Shown here piece by piece: positions 1 to 6,332 of a DNA stretch of 12,771 nucleotides (positions are counted from its first letter, which is position 1; each line of letters opens with the position of its first letter). Location: the NCBI GenBank assembly GCA_023434855.1, contig JAEYSJ010000276.1, forward strand, positions 1-12,771. Reading direction: 5' to 3'. The notes under the pieces were generated by a model. It saw nothing but the letters and a program-made list of their open reading frames with translations, had not been told where the DNA came from and did not search any database. Source of the DNA: Bacillota bacterium (GTDB lineage: Bacteria; Bacillota_C; Negativicutes; JAEYSJ01). The position numbers were made by a program, and so were the translations under genes.

Positions 1-6
1 GCGAAA

Positions 7-26
7 TCCTGTCCACCCTTTCCGCC
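7..26. repeat. Edge copy of an interspersed repeat arm
   Basis: This 20-base stretch matches the right arm of the inverted repeat at 2514-2533 at 19 of 20 positions (one C/T difference). The flanking GCGA(A/G)A just before it is also shared. It lies just beyond the stop codon of the TusA-like gene. The left partner arm, if there is one, would lie outside the window. The two copies about 2.5 kb apart suggest an interspersed intergenic repeat family. Confidence 0.7.
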
Positions 27-81
27 AAACCGTCCAAATTGTATCTAATTCTTTAATAGCGCAAACAGCACTCCTCTTTCT

Positions 82-330
82 TCACAGCAGTCCATCCGTT
101 TCCACCCAAACCGTATACGTACCATCCGTATTCTTCTCCACCTTCAGGACCTTATGTCCCTCTTCCTTTAAGCTCCGGGGCACATTCTGGATTGGCTCAC
201 CATCGTTCATCCGTATTTCAATCACCTCGCCTGCCGCTAAGTTCTCCATAGCGACCAGAACCTTCACAAAGGTATTCGGGCATACTACATCAGTTATATC
301 GACAAATGCAGTTGCTTTTATTTTACTCAT
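82..330 (-). CDS. TusA-family sulfur carrier/sulfurtransferase
   Basis: A small 82-residue cytoplasmic protein of the TusA/SirA fold. The key Cys-Pro pair is C17-P18 in a DVVCPNTF context; C17 is the expected persulfide-carrying residue. The later GEVIEIRMNDGEP and PRSLKEEGHKVL segments fit the family's beta-alpha-beta pattern, and the length is typical. The ATG has a GGAG-like ribosome-binding site a few bases upstream on the minus strand. The gene follows the sulfite reductase stop after 26 bases, so the two are very probably co-transcribed. Family knowledge: TusA proteins relay persulfide sulfur between enzymes. Inference: here it may deliver or accept sulfur for the adjacent reductase or for a partner of the MoeB/ThiF-like enzyme upstream. 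It is not clearly the tRNA-thiolation TusA, because no tusBCD genes are visible. Confidence 0.85.
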   Translation of the reverse strand: MSKIKATAFVDITDVVCPNTFVKVLVAMENLAAGEVIEIRMNDGEPIQNVPRSLKEEGHKVLKVEKNTDGTYTVWVETDGLL

Positions 331-356
331 ATTATCTGCTCCAAGTCCTCTTGAAA

Positions 357-1223
357 TTAAGGTTGCGTGCTTTTCAAAACACGCTCTAAATTATCCCGGC
401 CCACCCTGTCAAGGGTTGTCCGCAGTCGTTCGCCTTGCTTGCCGTGCTGCTTGAAAAATTCCACAACTGTCGCTACCACGGTATGCAGCTGCTCTTTAGA
501 AAAAATAATTGGGACAAGCTGATCCCCAATTGCAATCCTATTACCAAATAAGCCGCCAAAATAAACAATGAATCCGCTTTCCCCCGTCCAAGCCTCAGCC
601 GGACAGGATTTAACACATCTGCCGCAGTAAATACAGGCGGCTTCGTCAAAGGCTATCCCTTGCTTGTCTTTTTGCGTTGTTATTGCCTTGGTTGGACATA
701 TAGCTTCACAAAGCCCGCATGAATTACATTTTGTTTCATGCCATTCAGGCTTCAGACCGCCTTTAATGCCAAGATCATTTTCTTCAGCCTTTAAACAATT
801 GTTCCGGCAGCCTGTTATGCCAAGCTTAAATTTGTGAGGAAGGTCTTTGCCAAAAAACTTCTCATCAAATTCCTTAGCCAATGCAGTAGTGTCAATCAGC
901 CCGTCAGGACATACCCCTCGCCCCTGACAGGCAGTTATCGTCCTGACTCTGGCCCCGCAGGCGCCTGGTTGGACTCCGGCCTTGGCCAATTCCGCTTTAA
1001 CTGCTTCGATATCCTCCAATTTAATAAAGGGTATCTCAATGCCCTGGCGCGAGGTCAGGTGAATATACCCCTGACCATAAGCTTCAGCAACTTCAGTTAT
1101 CTTTTTTAACTGCTCAGCCGTTACTTGCCCGCCTACTCCCCTTAACCGCAATGAGAAGGTATCCTTCTGGACTTGCTTCATAAACCCGCCCTTTTTCAAT
1201 TCTTTGTAATCGACCTTCGCCAT
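357..1223 (-). CDS. Short siroheme sulfite reductase with two ferredoxin-type [4Fe-4S] sites
   Basis: A 288-residue protein of the nitrite/sulfite reductase family. The N-terminal ferredoxin-like half (about 15-85, with VGGQVTAEQLKKITEVAE and HLTSRQGIEIP) is followed by the siroheme-[4Fe-4S] signature C99-x5-C105 and C139-x3-C143. A bacterial ferredoxin insert then gives C166/C169/C172/C176 and C197/C200/C203/C207, each a CxxCxxC..CP pattern. The family reduces sulfite to sulfide with six electrons. This architecture resembles the short AsrC-like and F420-dependent-type reductases rather than the approximately 550-residue CysI. The start has a GGAGGT site six bases upstream. It is followed closely by the TusA-like gene. 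Whether its role is assimilatory (cysteine synthesis, supported by cysE nearby) or dissimilatory cannot be settled from sequence, because its electron donor subunits are not in the window. Confidence 0.9.
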   Translation of the reverse strand: MAKVDYKELKKGGFMKQVQKDTFSLRLRGVGGQVTAEQLKKITEVAEAYGQGYIHLTSRQGIEIPFIKLEDIEAVKAELAKAGVQPGACGARVRTITACQGRGVCPDGLIDTTALAKEFDEKFFGKDLPHKFKLGITGCRNNCLKAEENDLGIKGGLKPEWHETKCNSCGLCEAICPTKAITTQKDKQGIAFDEAACIYCGRCVKSCPAEAWTGESGFIVYFGGLFGNRIAIGDQLVPIIFSKEQLHTVVATVVEFFKQHGKQGERLRTTLDRVGRDNLERVLKSTQP

Positions 1224-1256
1224 GTCTTTACCTCCATATATATATTCTTCAACTTA

Positions 1257-1356
1257 GATGGGAACTGCTGAAAAACCGCCATCTGCGTCGTTATTCCTGC
1301 GGTCCTCGCTCCAACGTACGACCCAGTACGCCTCCGCAAGGTCCCCGCAAAAACTA
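1257..1356. repeat. Imperfect palindromic intergenic repeat
   Basis: The 281-base gap between the MoeB/ThiF-like gene and the sulfite reductase holds a GC-rich stretch unlike the AT-rich flanks. It opens with CTGAAAAACCGCCATCTGCG and contains two imperfectly complementary halves centred on the GTACGACCCAGTAC core near 1315-1328. The halves share GCGAGGACC-like and GCAAGGTCC-like blocks. It reads as a folded non-coding repeat of about 100 bases, with no good ORF. I recall similar CTGAAAAA...TTTTTCAG-bounded repeats in other anaerobe genomes, but this copy lacks a matching right end. A second, weak hairpin (AATCAGA...TCTGATT, 1376-1405) follows. Confidence 0.5.
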
Positions 1357-1504
1357 ATCAAGATAATCCTATGAAATCAGAACGTCGTCACGCCCGGTCT
1401 GATTAACGTCTACCTTAGAGTATATAAACCGTTGATTGCGATAAGTAAGAACTATAAAACGGAAGCATCTGACGATTTTTGAGCAGTTCGTGACAATAGA
1501 TGAC

Positions 1505-2326
1505 TTAACTTTTTTTCTGTTTCAGCTCACATACCTGTTGTTCATAGTCTATAAGTTCGGTTATAGCTAGGTTCTCACCGCATACCGGGCATTGCGGGTT
1601 GGGACTCAAATCAAATTTCGTAAAATTCATTTCCAGGGAATCATATGTCAGTAAATGACCATTTAGTAAATTCCCCTTGCCCAGGATGTATTTAATTGCT
1701 TCCGTAGCCTGTAATGTACCGATTATCCCCCCCATAACACCCAATACCCCAGCCTGCTTACAGGTGGGCGCAGTTCCTGGTGGGGGCGGCTGTTTAAAAA
1801 TACAGCGATAGCAGGGTCCTTTCCCAGGTAGATAAGTCATGGTCTGACCAAAAAATTGAATTATTCCGCCATGGGAGAAAGGTTTCCCGGTAAGCACACA
1901 GGCATCGTTAACCAGAAATTTAGTGGGAAAATTGTCAGTACCCTCAATAATGAAGTTATAATCCTGGTCATTTATTATATCAATAATGTTCTTGGCATGA
2001 ATCAATTCCTGATATGTTACAACATTTACGTCAGGATTCAGCTCATTAATTGTTTCCTGTCCTGATATCACTTTAGGCTTGCCCACATCTTTTGTTAAAT
2101 GAATTATCTGCCGTTGCAAATTGGAAAGTTCCACAGCATCGAAATCAACCAAACCAATTGTTCCTATCCCCGCTGCCGCCAGATACATCGCGGCCGGCGC
2201 TCCCAGACCCCCGGTGCCGATAATCAGCACCTTGGATTCCAAAAGTTTTCTTTGGCCCTTGACGCCTACCTCTTTTAGGATGATATGCCGCGAATATCTC
2301 TCCATTTGTTCACTGATAAAACTCAC
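1505..2326 (-). CDS. HesA/MoeB/ThiF-family E1-like adenylyltransferase
   Basis: A cytoplasmic enzyme of 273 residues from the chosen start. It has the family opening ERYSRHIILKEVG, the nucleotide-binding glycine loop IIGTGGLGAPAA, VDFDAVELSNLQRQ, and two zinc-binding pairs, CYRC and CPVC. A cysteine in TCKQAGVLGVMGG lies where MoeB/ThiF carry a reactive cysteine. The family adenylates the C-terminal glycine of a ubiquitin-like sulfur carrier (ThiS, MoaD, CysO) so it can be thiocarboxylated. I chose GTG at 2326 (VSFISEQMERYSRHI) because AGGGGGGGAG sits directly upstream. The ATG at 2407 would read through an intergenic repeat and add non-homologous residues. MoeB, ThiF and a cysteine-pathway E1 cannot be separated by sequence alone. 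The sulfite reductase and TusA context favours sulfur-carrier activation, but no carrier gene is visible here. Confidence 0.88.
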   Translation of the reverse strand: MSFISEQMERYSRHIILKEVGVKGQRKLLESKVLIIGTGGLGAPAAMYLAAAGIGTIGLVDFDAVELSNLQRQIIHLTKDVGKPKVISGQETINELNPDVNVVTYQELIHAKNIIDIINDQDYNFIIEGTDNFPTKFLVNDACVLTGKPFSHGGIIQFFGQTMTYLPGKGPCYRCIFKQPPPPGTAPTCKQAGVLGVMGGIIGTLQATEAIKYILGKGNLLNGHLLTYDSLEMNFTKFDLSPNPQCPVCGENLAITELIDYEQQVCELKQKKS

Positions 2327-2340
2327 CGTTCTCCCCCCCT
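2327..2340 (-). promoter_or_regulatory. G-rich ribosome-binding site supporting a GTG start
   Basis: On the minus strand AGGGGGGGAG is followed by AACG and then GTG at 2326. The spacing from GGAG to the start is short (4 bases), but this is the only Shine-Dalgarno-like sequence near the conserved N-terminus. The in-frame ATG at 2305 (MERYSRHI) lacks one. Confidence 0.6.
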
Positions 2341-2363
2341 TGAAGTACAGGATCAAAGAATGA

Positions 2364-2446
2364 TTAACCGCCAAGAGCGCCAAGGACGCCAAGGAATTAT
2401 TTATCATTATTATATAGGTTTTAATTTCTTGTCCTTAGCGGTTAAC
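2364..2446. repeat. MITE-like palindrome with 9-bp tandem units
   Basis: The left arm begins TTAACCGCCAAG and the right arm ends CTTAGCGGTTAA; with the AATT/AATT inner ends they form an imperfect terminal inverted repeat around an AT-rich centre. The left arm holds three tandem 9-bp units, CGCCAAGAG, CGCCAAGGA and CGCCAAGGA (2369-2395), while the right arm has about one. The arms therefore differ mainly in unit number. CGCCAAGG-type tandem units are a widespread intergenic repeat motif in bacteria. The element lies directly upstream of the MoeB/ThiF-like gene and may have contributed its leader. Confidence 0.7.
2409..2414 (-). promoter_or_regulatory. Possible -10 box for the MoeB/ThiF-like gene
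   Basis: On the minus strand a perfect TATAAT lies in the AT-rich centre of the palindrome at 2364-2446, about 80 bases before the GTG start. No good -35 box stands 16-18 bases upstream (only an AAGGAC-like sequence), so this is a weak call. A terminator lies between lepB and this gene, so it probably needs its own promoter. Confidence 0.3.
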
Positions 2447-2464
2447 TCATTCCTATCGATAATC

Positions 2465-2533
2465 GGCAGAAAGGGTGGACAGGACTCTAGCACTTGCGAA
2501 GATGGCAGCGAGATCCTGTCCACCCTTTCTGCC
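2465..2533. repeat. Perfect 20-bp inverted repeat, 29-base loop
   Basis: The arms 2465-2484 and 2514-2533 are exact reverse complements (GGCAGAAAGGGTGGACAGGA on the left). The 29 bases between them are unstructured and non-coding. The right arm recurs, with one mismatch, at 7-26. No coding region overlaps it, and there is no T-run, so it is unlikely to be a simple terminator. It is best viewed as an interspersed REP/MITE-like element in a repeat-rich gap. Confidence 0.85.
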
Positions 2534-2586
2534 AGACTAGCTAGACCGTTTCTTAGTCCTTGATACAAAGCTTAAGATAAAAAAAC

Positions 2587-2640
2587 AAGGCTAAGAAAAG
2601 CCCTTAAAGCTATTAAGGATTTTTCTCAGCCTTCAGTTTT
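2587..2640 (-). terminator. Rho-independent terminator, probably of the lepB transcript
   Basis: A 21-base stem (2587-2607 with 2613-2633) with three mismatches encloses a five-base loop. On the minus strand it runs into TGTTTTTTTATC, a good T-tract for transcription arriving from lepB. On the plus strand it is followed by CAGTTTTTCTG, so it may work in both directions. It separates the envelope genes from the MoeB/ThiF-like gene. Confidence 0.75.
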
Positions 2641-2647
2641 TCTGATC

Positions 2648-2669
2648 AGCGCACATATAATATTGCGCT
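2648..2669. repeat. Small inverted repeat downstream of lepB
   Basis: AGCGCA and TGCGCT flank an AT-rich 10-base centre. Nearer lepB (about 2707-2728) GGCGGTG and CACCGTC form a further small hairpin. Both lie between the lepB stop and the terminator and could stabilise the 3' end of the message. They are short and could be chance. Confidence 0.35.
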
Positions 2670-2739
2670 TATTTTAGCACGAAATGTCGTATTTGTAAAT
2701 AGTGGTTCGGCGGTGCTATCACCGTCGCCCTCGACCAAA

Positions 2740-3303
2740 TTAAATGCCAAAAAGCATAACTCCAAGCACATGATCATAGGGAACACTGCCAATAATCCTG
2801 CTGTCACTGCTGTTGTTCCGGTTATCTCCTAAAACAAAAATATGTCCTGAGGGAACTTCGACTGGCTTATTTGATGTATATTCCATTGGCTCCTTGATAT
2901 AAGTCTCCTGTAATACAGCACCATTGCGATATACTTTACCATCCTTAAATTCCAAAACGTCCCCCGGTTTGCCGATTACTCGTTTAACCCATGTTTCATG
3001 GCTGGGTTGTTTACCGGTAAGCACAGTTACCCAGTTAGCCAGTGGATCAGCAACATCATCCCGCCAGCTGCGCTCTCGGGATACTCTGCTGTCAATTGTT
3101 ACAATATCGCCATAATCGGGAACCTTTCCAAAGGTATGGGATATTTTTGAAAGAAATATACGCTGGTTGTCGTGTAATGTTGGCGCCATTGACTGCCCCA
3201 GGACCAGCGAAGGCTGAAAAATAAAAATATTGATAAACAAAGCAATGGCAAAAGATATAACTAAACTATAAATCCATTCACCTATTTCCTGAACTAAACG
3301 CAT
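2740..3303 (-). CDS. lepB: Signal peptidase I
   Basis: A 187-residue membrane serine protease that removes signal peptides from exported proteins. One N-terminal membrane helix (about 10-29) is followed by the catalytic box GQSMAPTL with nucleophile S38, then WVKRVIGKPGD with general base K107, and the C-terminal GDNRNNSSDSR box. One anchor and this length match Bacillus SipS-type enzymes rather than the larger E. coli LepB. About 30 residues (72-103, RVSRERSWRDDVADPL and following) intervene between the GDIV strand and the lysine box, longer than I expect for minimal Sip enzymes. The start at 3303 is chosen because AGGAGG lies six bases upstream; an in-frame ATG at 3336 has no such site. It is last in a minus-strand series whose upstream members all carry signal peptides that it could process. 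Confidence 0.95.
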   Translation of the reverse strand: MRLVQEIGEWIYSLVISFAIALFINIFIFQPSLVLGQSMAPTLHDNQRIFLSKISHTFGKVPDYGDIVTIDSRVSRERSWRDDVADPLANWVTVLTGKQPSHETWVKRVIGKPGDVLEFKDGKVYRNGAVLQETYIKEPMEYTSNKPVEVPSGHIFVLGDNRNNSSDSRIIGSVPYDHVLGVMLFGI

Positions 3304-3309
3304 ACAAGG

Positions 3310-3315
3310 CCTCCT
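3310..3315 (-). promoter_or_regulatory. Ribosome-binding site deciding the lepB start
   Basis: A full AGGAGG on the minus strand stands six bases before the ATG at 3303. The alternative ATG at 3336 would place this site inside the coding region and add eleven residues lacking family character. Confidence 0.8.
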
Positions 3316-3341
3316 AAGAACATCATAATGTTTCATTTAAT

Positions 3342-3917
3342 CTATTCTCTATAATTAGGGATTTTATTCAGCAAATCTGCTATCATTTGCCTTGCAATAT
3401 ATTCCGGCCGTCCCCACTCGATATCATCGCCGGTATAATGCTTGCGGTCCTGACGTTCCGTAAAATCTCCTGATGGCCGATAATAGCTCATTACGTGAAT
3501 CCCCACATCAGTCTCCCGGTAACGATCTAAATTCCAGGTCGTTATTACGGTTGACCGGAGAGATGTTACTTCTGCAGCAATCACAATATCTGCGTTCAGC
3601 TTAACAGCAGCATCCGCCAGCATATTCTTTTCCAGCTTGCTTTTCTGTTTATCGCCTGGGTAGGTATATATGGCCGCAGCTACTTCCGTATCAGGAATAA
3701 TATCATAAAAGGGTATTACCTTAGACAATGGCGGCTGAAATTTGTTGACAAGCGCGTCCGCTATCAGTTTTTCGACATCTTTATGATAATTAGCATTTGC
3801 CCTGAATAACACCGGCAATATGGCTACCCTTGGTACCTGAGAAGCGAAACATATGCTAACACTAAGGATAAACAGACATATGAATCCTATCAGGCTAAGT
3901 GCAAGCTTCTTCAACAT
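3342..3917 (-). CDS. Secreted protein of unknown function
   Basis: A 191-residue protein with a clear signal peptide: KK, a hydrophobic core at about 5-24, and a probable cut after CFA (about 25). There is no lipobox at the cut. The mature part starts with a strand-helix pattern, RVAILPVLFRANANYHKDVEKLIADALVNKF. Later come DIIPDTEVAAAIYTYPG and LNADIVIAAEVTSLRS, the latter looking like a second strand element. This resembles the alpha/beta layout of periplasmic CsgG/TolB-N-like domains, but that is a fold guess, not a family assignment. The tail is rich in Arg, Tyr and Asp. The start has GGGGGGAG five bases upstream. It ends 38 bases before lepB. In a diderm it would be periplasmic. A possible TTTACA-17-TAGGTA promoter lies upstream at about 3966-3994 (weak). 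Confidence 0.75.
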   Translation of the reverse strand: MLKKLALSLIGFICLFILSVSICFASQVPRVAILPVLFRANANYHKDVEKLIADALVNKFQPPLSKVIPFYDIIPDTEVAAAIYTYPGDKQKSKLEKNMLADAAVKLNADIVIAAEVTSLRSTVITTWNLDRYRETDVGIHVMSYYRPSGDFTERQDRKHYTGDDIEWGRPEYIARQMIADLLNKIPNYRE

Positions 3918-4032
3918 TTTACTCCCCCCATCGATAGTATTATCCTATTCCCCCTTTTTCCTTATTACCTATTTTTCAATATTCTTTCTGTAAAATCCTT
4001 CCCGGTTAGTTTACAATTATTATTTGTAACTA

Positions 4033-4962
4033 TTATAAAAATTGTCCATTATAGTATACTCGCCCAGCCACTATATTTATTGGCAGCGGCATGGCGCTGT
4101 AGTCACGAACTTTACGGCGCCCGCTGCCGTCAAGTTTGATCTTATACAAAGAATCACCATCAGCGGAGTTGGTATAATACAGCCAGCCACCCATTATATT
4201 GATAAAGCCGGCTTTATCTTCAGATAATTTAAATATTTCCGTACCATTGGTTCTCATCTTATACAACCGGCCGCTTTCCGTATAACTGCTGTAATATATC
4301 CATTCCCCTGACACAATCATAAACAACATTGCCTGCTCACTGACTTTGCTCCGCCCTGACCCATCCAGGCGAACCCGGTACGGCCGGTAATTGTCGGCAA
4401 TATTGCTGTAATACACCCATTCACCAACCACACTTAAGTTGTTTGCCGGATCCTCACTTAGAACGGTTTTACTCCGGCCATCCAACGTAATTTTATAAAT
4501 ATGGTTATCCTTAACACCGGTGGAACTCCACTTGATATAAACCAGCCCGTTGTTGATAAGTGCAACTTGGCTAGCTGCATCATCCGATATGGCGCTTTTT
4601 TCCGTACCATCTGTCTTTAGTCTATAAATACGGTGGCCGTCAGACCAATTGCTGTAATACAACCATTGGCCGTCAATATTTAAATCCCAGGCCTCATCTT
4701 CTGTTAACTGCCGGCAGTCACTGCCGTCTACATTTACCCTGAAGATTCGCTCATTATTGCCGGCATAAATGTCACCGACCTGATCTATATAATATTTATA
4801 ATCGTTGTCAGCTACCGCCAGTCCATGGTTGGCAGTATTTCCACTTTGATTACCCGGTGGTATACCGGCTGCCTGAGCGTGCACCGTTATCACCATCGCT
4901 ATGTAAAAGCAAACTGCCAGAAAATTTACGAGTAGAAAATCCAGTCCTTTATTGTTTTTCAT
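4033..4962 (-). CDS. Secreted six-repeat beta-propeller (DUF5050-like)
   Basis: A 309-residue exported protein with a signal peptide at 1-31 (cut near HAQA). Six repeats follow, beginning near residues 73, 112, 155, 194, 233 and 272. Their spacing is 39, 43, 39, 39 and 39 residues. Each has (I/L)Y(R/K)(V/L/I)..DG(S/T) and, about 25 residues later, (E/G/Q)W(L/V/I)YYSN. This is the pattern of DUF5050/LRP-like YWTD propellers, and six units would close one propeller. Such domains usually bind proteins or glycans and have no catalytic residues. The stop of the upstream amidase falls three bases before this ATG, and the amidase's last codons (GTGAGGGGTAA) provide the ribosome-binding site. Translation is therefore probably coupled. 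Inference: a periplasmic or surface partner of the amidase. Confidence 0.85.
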   Translation of the reverse strand: MKNNKGLDFLLVNFLAVCFYIAMVITVHAQAAGIPPGNQSGNTANHGLAVADNDYKYYIDQVGDIYAGNNERIFRVNVDGSDCRQLTEDEAWDLNIDGQWLYYSNWSDGHRIYRLKTDGTEKSAISDDAASQVALINNGLVYIKWSSTGVKDNHIYKITLDGRSKTVLSEDPANNLSVVGEWVYYSNIADNYRPYRVRLDGSGRSKVSEQAMLFMIVSGEWIYYSSYTESGRLYKMRTNGTEIFKLSEDKAGFINIMGGWLYYTNSADGDSLYKIKLDGSGRRKVRDYSAMPLPINIVAGRVYYNGQFL

Positions 4963-4965
4963 ACC

Positions 4966-6060
4966 TTACCCCTCACTAGCCAAAACAGCGTTTTTCAGAA
5001 ACTTGTCCGTTGACTCCGCAATAGCTTCAGCGGCAATTTGCTGGTAAATTGGCTGTGAAATCTGCTTTGCGTCATGGGAATTGGGCATCATGGATACCTC
5101 GGCGAGAACGGCAGGCACCCATGTGGAATTTAATACCACCAGGTTAGGCCTGTTTTGCAGTGGATATTTATGTGTCCGCAATCTAGCCACCAGTTCGTCG
5201 CACATAATTAACGCCAGCTCCTTGCCTGACCTTAACGCTGCTGCATTATAAAGGACGGTAGTGCCGCGATACAACTTTTTAGCTGCTTCCGGCATATCTT
5301 CCGGCATGGAGTTATTATGCACTGAAACGAATACAGCGGCATTAAGAATATTGGCCGCATCCGCCCGGTCAAATAATGGTACATCGGTATCATCCGTCCT
5401 GGTCATGTAGACGTCATACCCTTTTTGCCGTAATAAGTCCCGTGCCCGCAGACCGATGTCCAGGTTCAAATCCTTCTCACACAGAAAATTACTTACAGCA
5501 CCGAAATCACTGCCGCCGTGACCCGGGTCCAGCACAACAGTTCTTCCAGCCGTATCACTGTTGAAACTTAATACAAGATAGGTCCGCAAATCAAACGTTC
5601 CATCCTCGTGTTTAATGCCTTTACGTTTGACTGTCGTTACTTGTGGTTTGGCATTGTCCGCAAATAAAGCCGTTATTTTAATAGAAGAAGGACTGTTTTT
5701 ATCAATTTGGACTTGTTTTAGAAAAGAACCGTTGACTAACTTTTTAACAATACAGGATTCTCTGCCAAGTGGAAGATTGATATCATCCAATATGATCTCC
5801 AGTTTATTTCCCTTCACCGTCTGATTATAAGTGAGATTCATCTGATAATTAAGCGGATCAACTGCACACCCGGCAGTCGTACCGGCATCTACCGCAATAG
5901 CCACCACATCTTTTTTCTGTAAAGTAAATACTTTCACCTCGCCAAAGGTGTAGTTCAAGCCCTCCGGGGTAAGCTGTTCCGCCGAGACAAATCCATCTGT
6001 TAAGAATAAGATACAACCCAACGCTCCCAGGAACAACATAACCAACGCTTTCTTTTTCAT
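4966..6060 (-). CDS. N-acetylmuramoyl-L-alanine amidase (Amidase_3)
   Basis: A 364-residue exported zinc amidase that cuts between MurNAc and the stem peptide. A signal peptide (1-27, cut near VSA) is followed by an N-terminal beta-rich AMIN-like region (about 35-165). The catalytic domain (about 173-358) has VVLDPGHGGSDFG (H181), E195 in LCEKDLNLDIGL, SVHNN (H248) and PAVLAEVSMMPN (E321), the expected zinc and catalytic residues of the Amidase_3 family. Two small departures from the consensus are SVHNN instead of the usual S(I/V)HAN and AEVSMMPN instead of VExGFxSN. The start has GGAGG seven bases upstream. It is the first gene of the minus-strand envelope series, and the divergent promoter of cysE lies upstream. 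The N-terminal region may target the enzyme to the envelope. Division and sporulation roles are both possible. Confidence 0.92.
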   Translation of the reverse strand: MKKKALVMLFLGALGCILFLTDGFVSAEQLTPEGLNYTFGEVKVFTLQKKDVVAIAVDAGTTAGCAVDPLNYQMNLTYNQTVKGNKLEIILDDINLPLGRESCIVKKLVNGSFLKQVQIDKNSPSSIKITALFADNAKPQVTTVKRKGIKHEDGTFDLRTYLVLSFNSDTAGRTVVLDPGHGGSDFGAVSNFLCEKDLNLDIGLRARDLLRQKGYDVYMTRTDDTDVPLFDRADAANILNAAVFVSVHNNSMPEDMPEAAKKLYRGTTVLYNAAALRSGKELALIMCDELVARLRTHKYPLQNRPNLVVLNSTWVPAVLAEVSMMPNSHDAKQISQPIYQQIAAEAIAESTDKFLKNAVLASEG

Positions 6061-6226
6061 TGACTTCCTCCATCACTATCCTAATCTACGTGATGATCTG
6101 CATTATTTTCAACTTCCGGAGATGTATATGTATATTCCCCACTTGCACAAGGCTCTCATTTCAGATGATTTCGTTTATACTACTGATTATATTATGGTGA
6201 TGGCAGGGTAGCAAGCATAACATTTT
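6061..6226 (-). promoter_or_regulatory. Upstream region of the amidase gene
   Basis: This part of the divergent gap must hold the amidase promoter on the minus strand. The best sigma-70-like candidate is TTGAAA with TAGATT 18 bases on, about 30 bases before the start; a second is TTGTGC-17-ATACAT. Neither is strong. I see no riboswitch, RNA gene or ORF here. Confidence 0.3.
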
Positions 6227-6251
6227 ATTGCTTTAATAACATTAAAGCAAT
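6227..6251. promoter_or_regulatory. Operator-like palindrome upstream of cysE
   Basis: A perfect 11-bp inverted repeat, ATTGCTTTAAT and ATTAAAGCAAT, is separated by AAC. Its right end is 13 bases upstream of the -35 box at 6265, a usual place for an activator site. It lacks the GC content and T-tract of a terminator. The regulator is unknown; a cysteine or sulfur-responsive factor is a guess from context. Confidence 0.6.
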
Positions 6252-6264
6252 GGGAAACTGAAGG

Positions 6265-6293
6265 TTGACAAAGAATATTTATTTTCAGATAAT
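6265..6293 (+). promoter_or_regulatory. Sigma-70 promoter of cysE
   Basis: A consensus -35 TTGACA (6265-6270) is followed by a 17-base spacer and GATAAT (6288-6293), one base from consensus. Transcription would start near 6300, giving a leader of only about 33 bases. That leaves no room for the T-box or riboswitch leaders seen before some Firmicute cysteine genes. Confidence 0.85.
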
Positions 6294-6332
6294 AAATATA
6301 TAATAAGAATTACAAATAAGGCGGGTGAAATT

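Noticed and set aside
2327..2407. N-terminal extension of the MoeB/ThiF-like gene from ATG 2407
   Set aside because: The added residues come from the intergenic repeat and have no family character; a GTG with a G-rich ribosome-binding site at 2326 gives the normal N-terminus.
2364..2533. CRISPR array
   Set aside because: The 9-bp tandem units and inverted repeats lack the regular 25-40 base repeats separated by unique spacers, and no cas gene is present; the Cas4-like part of the helicase is a generic PD-(D/E)XK fold.
3304..3336. Earlier ATG for signal peptidase I
   Set aside because: It has no ribosome-binding site, and the AGGAGG before 3303 would fall within coding sequence.
5858..6076. 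72-codon minus-strand frame overlapping the amidase start
   Set aside because: It lies in another frame over the signal peptide and N-terminal region of a well-supported amidase; its composition is unlike a real protein.
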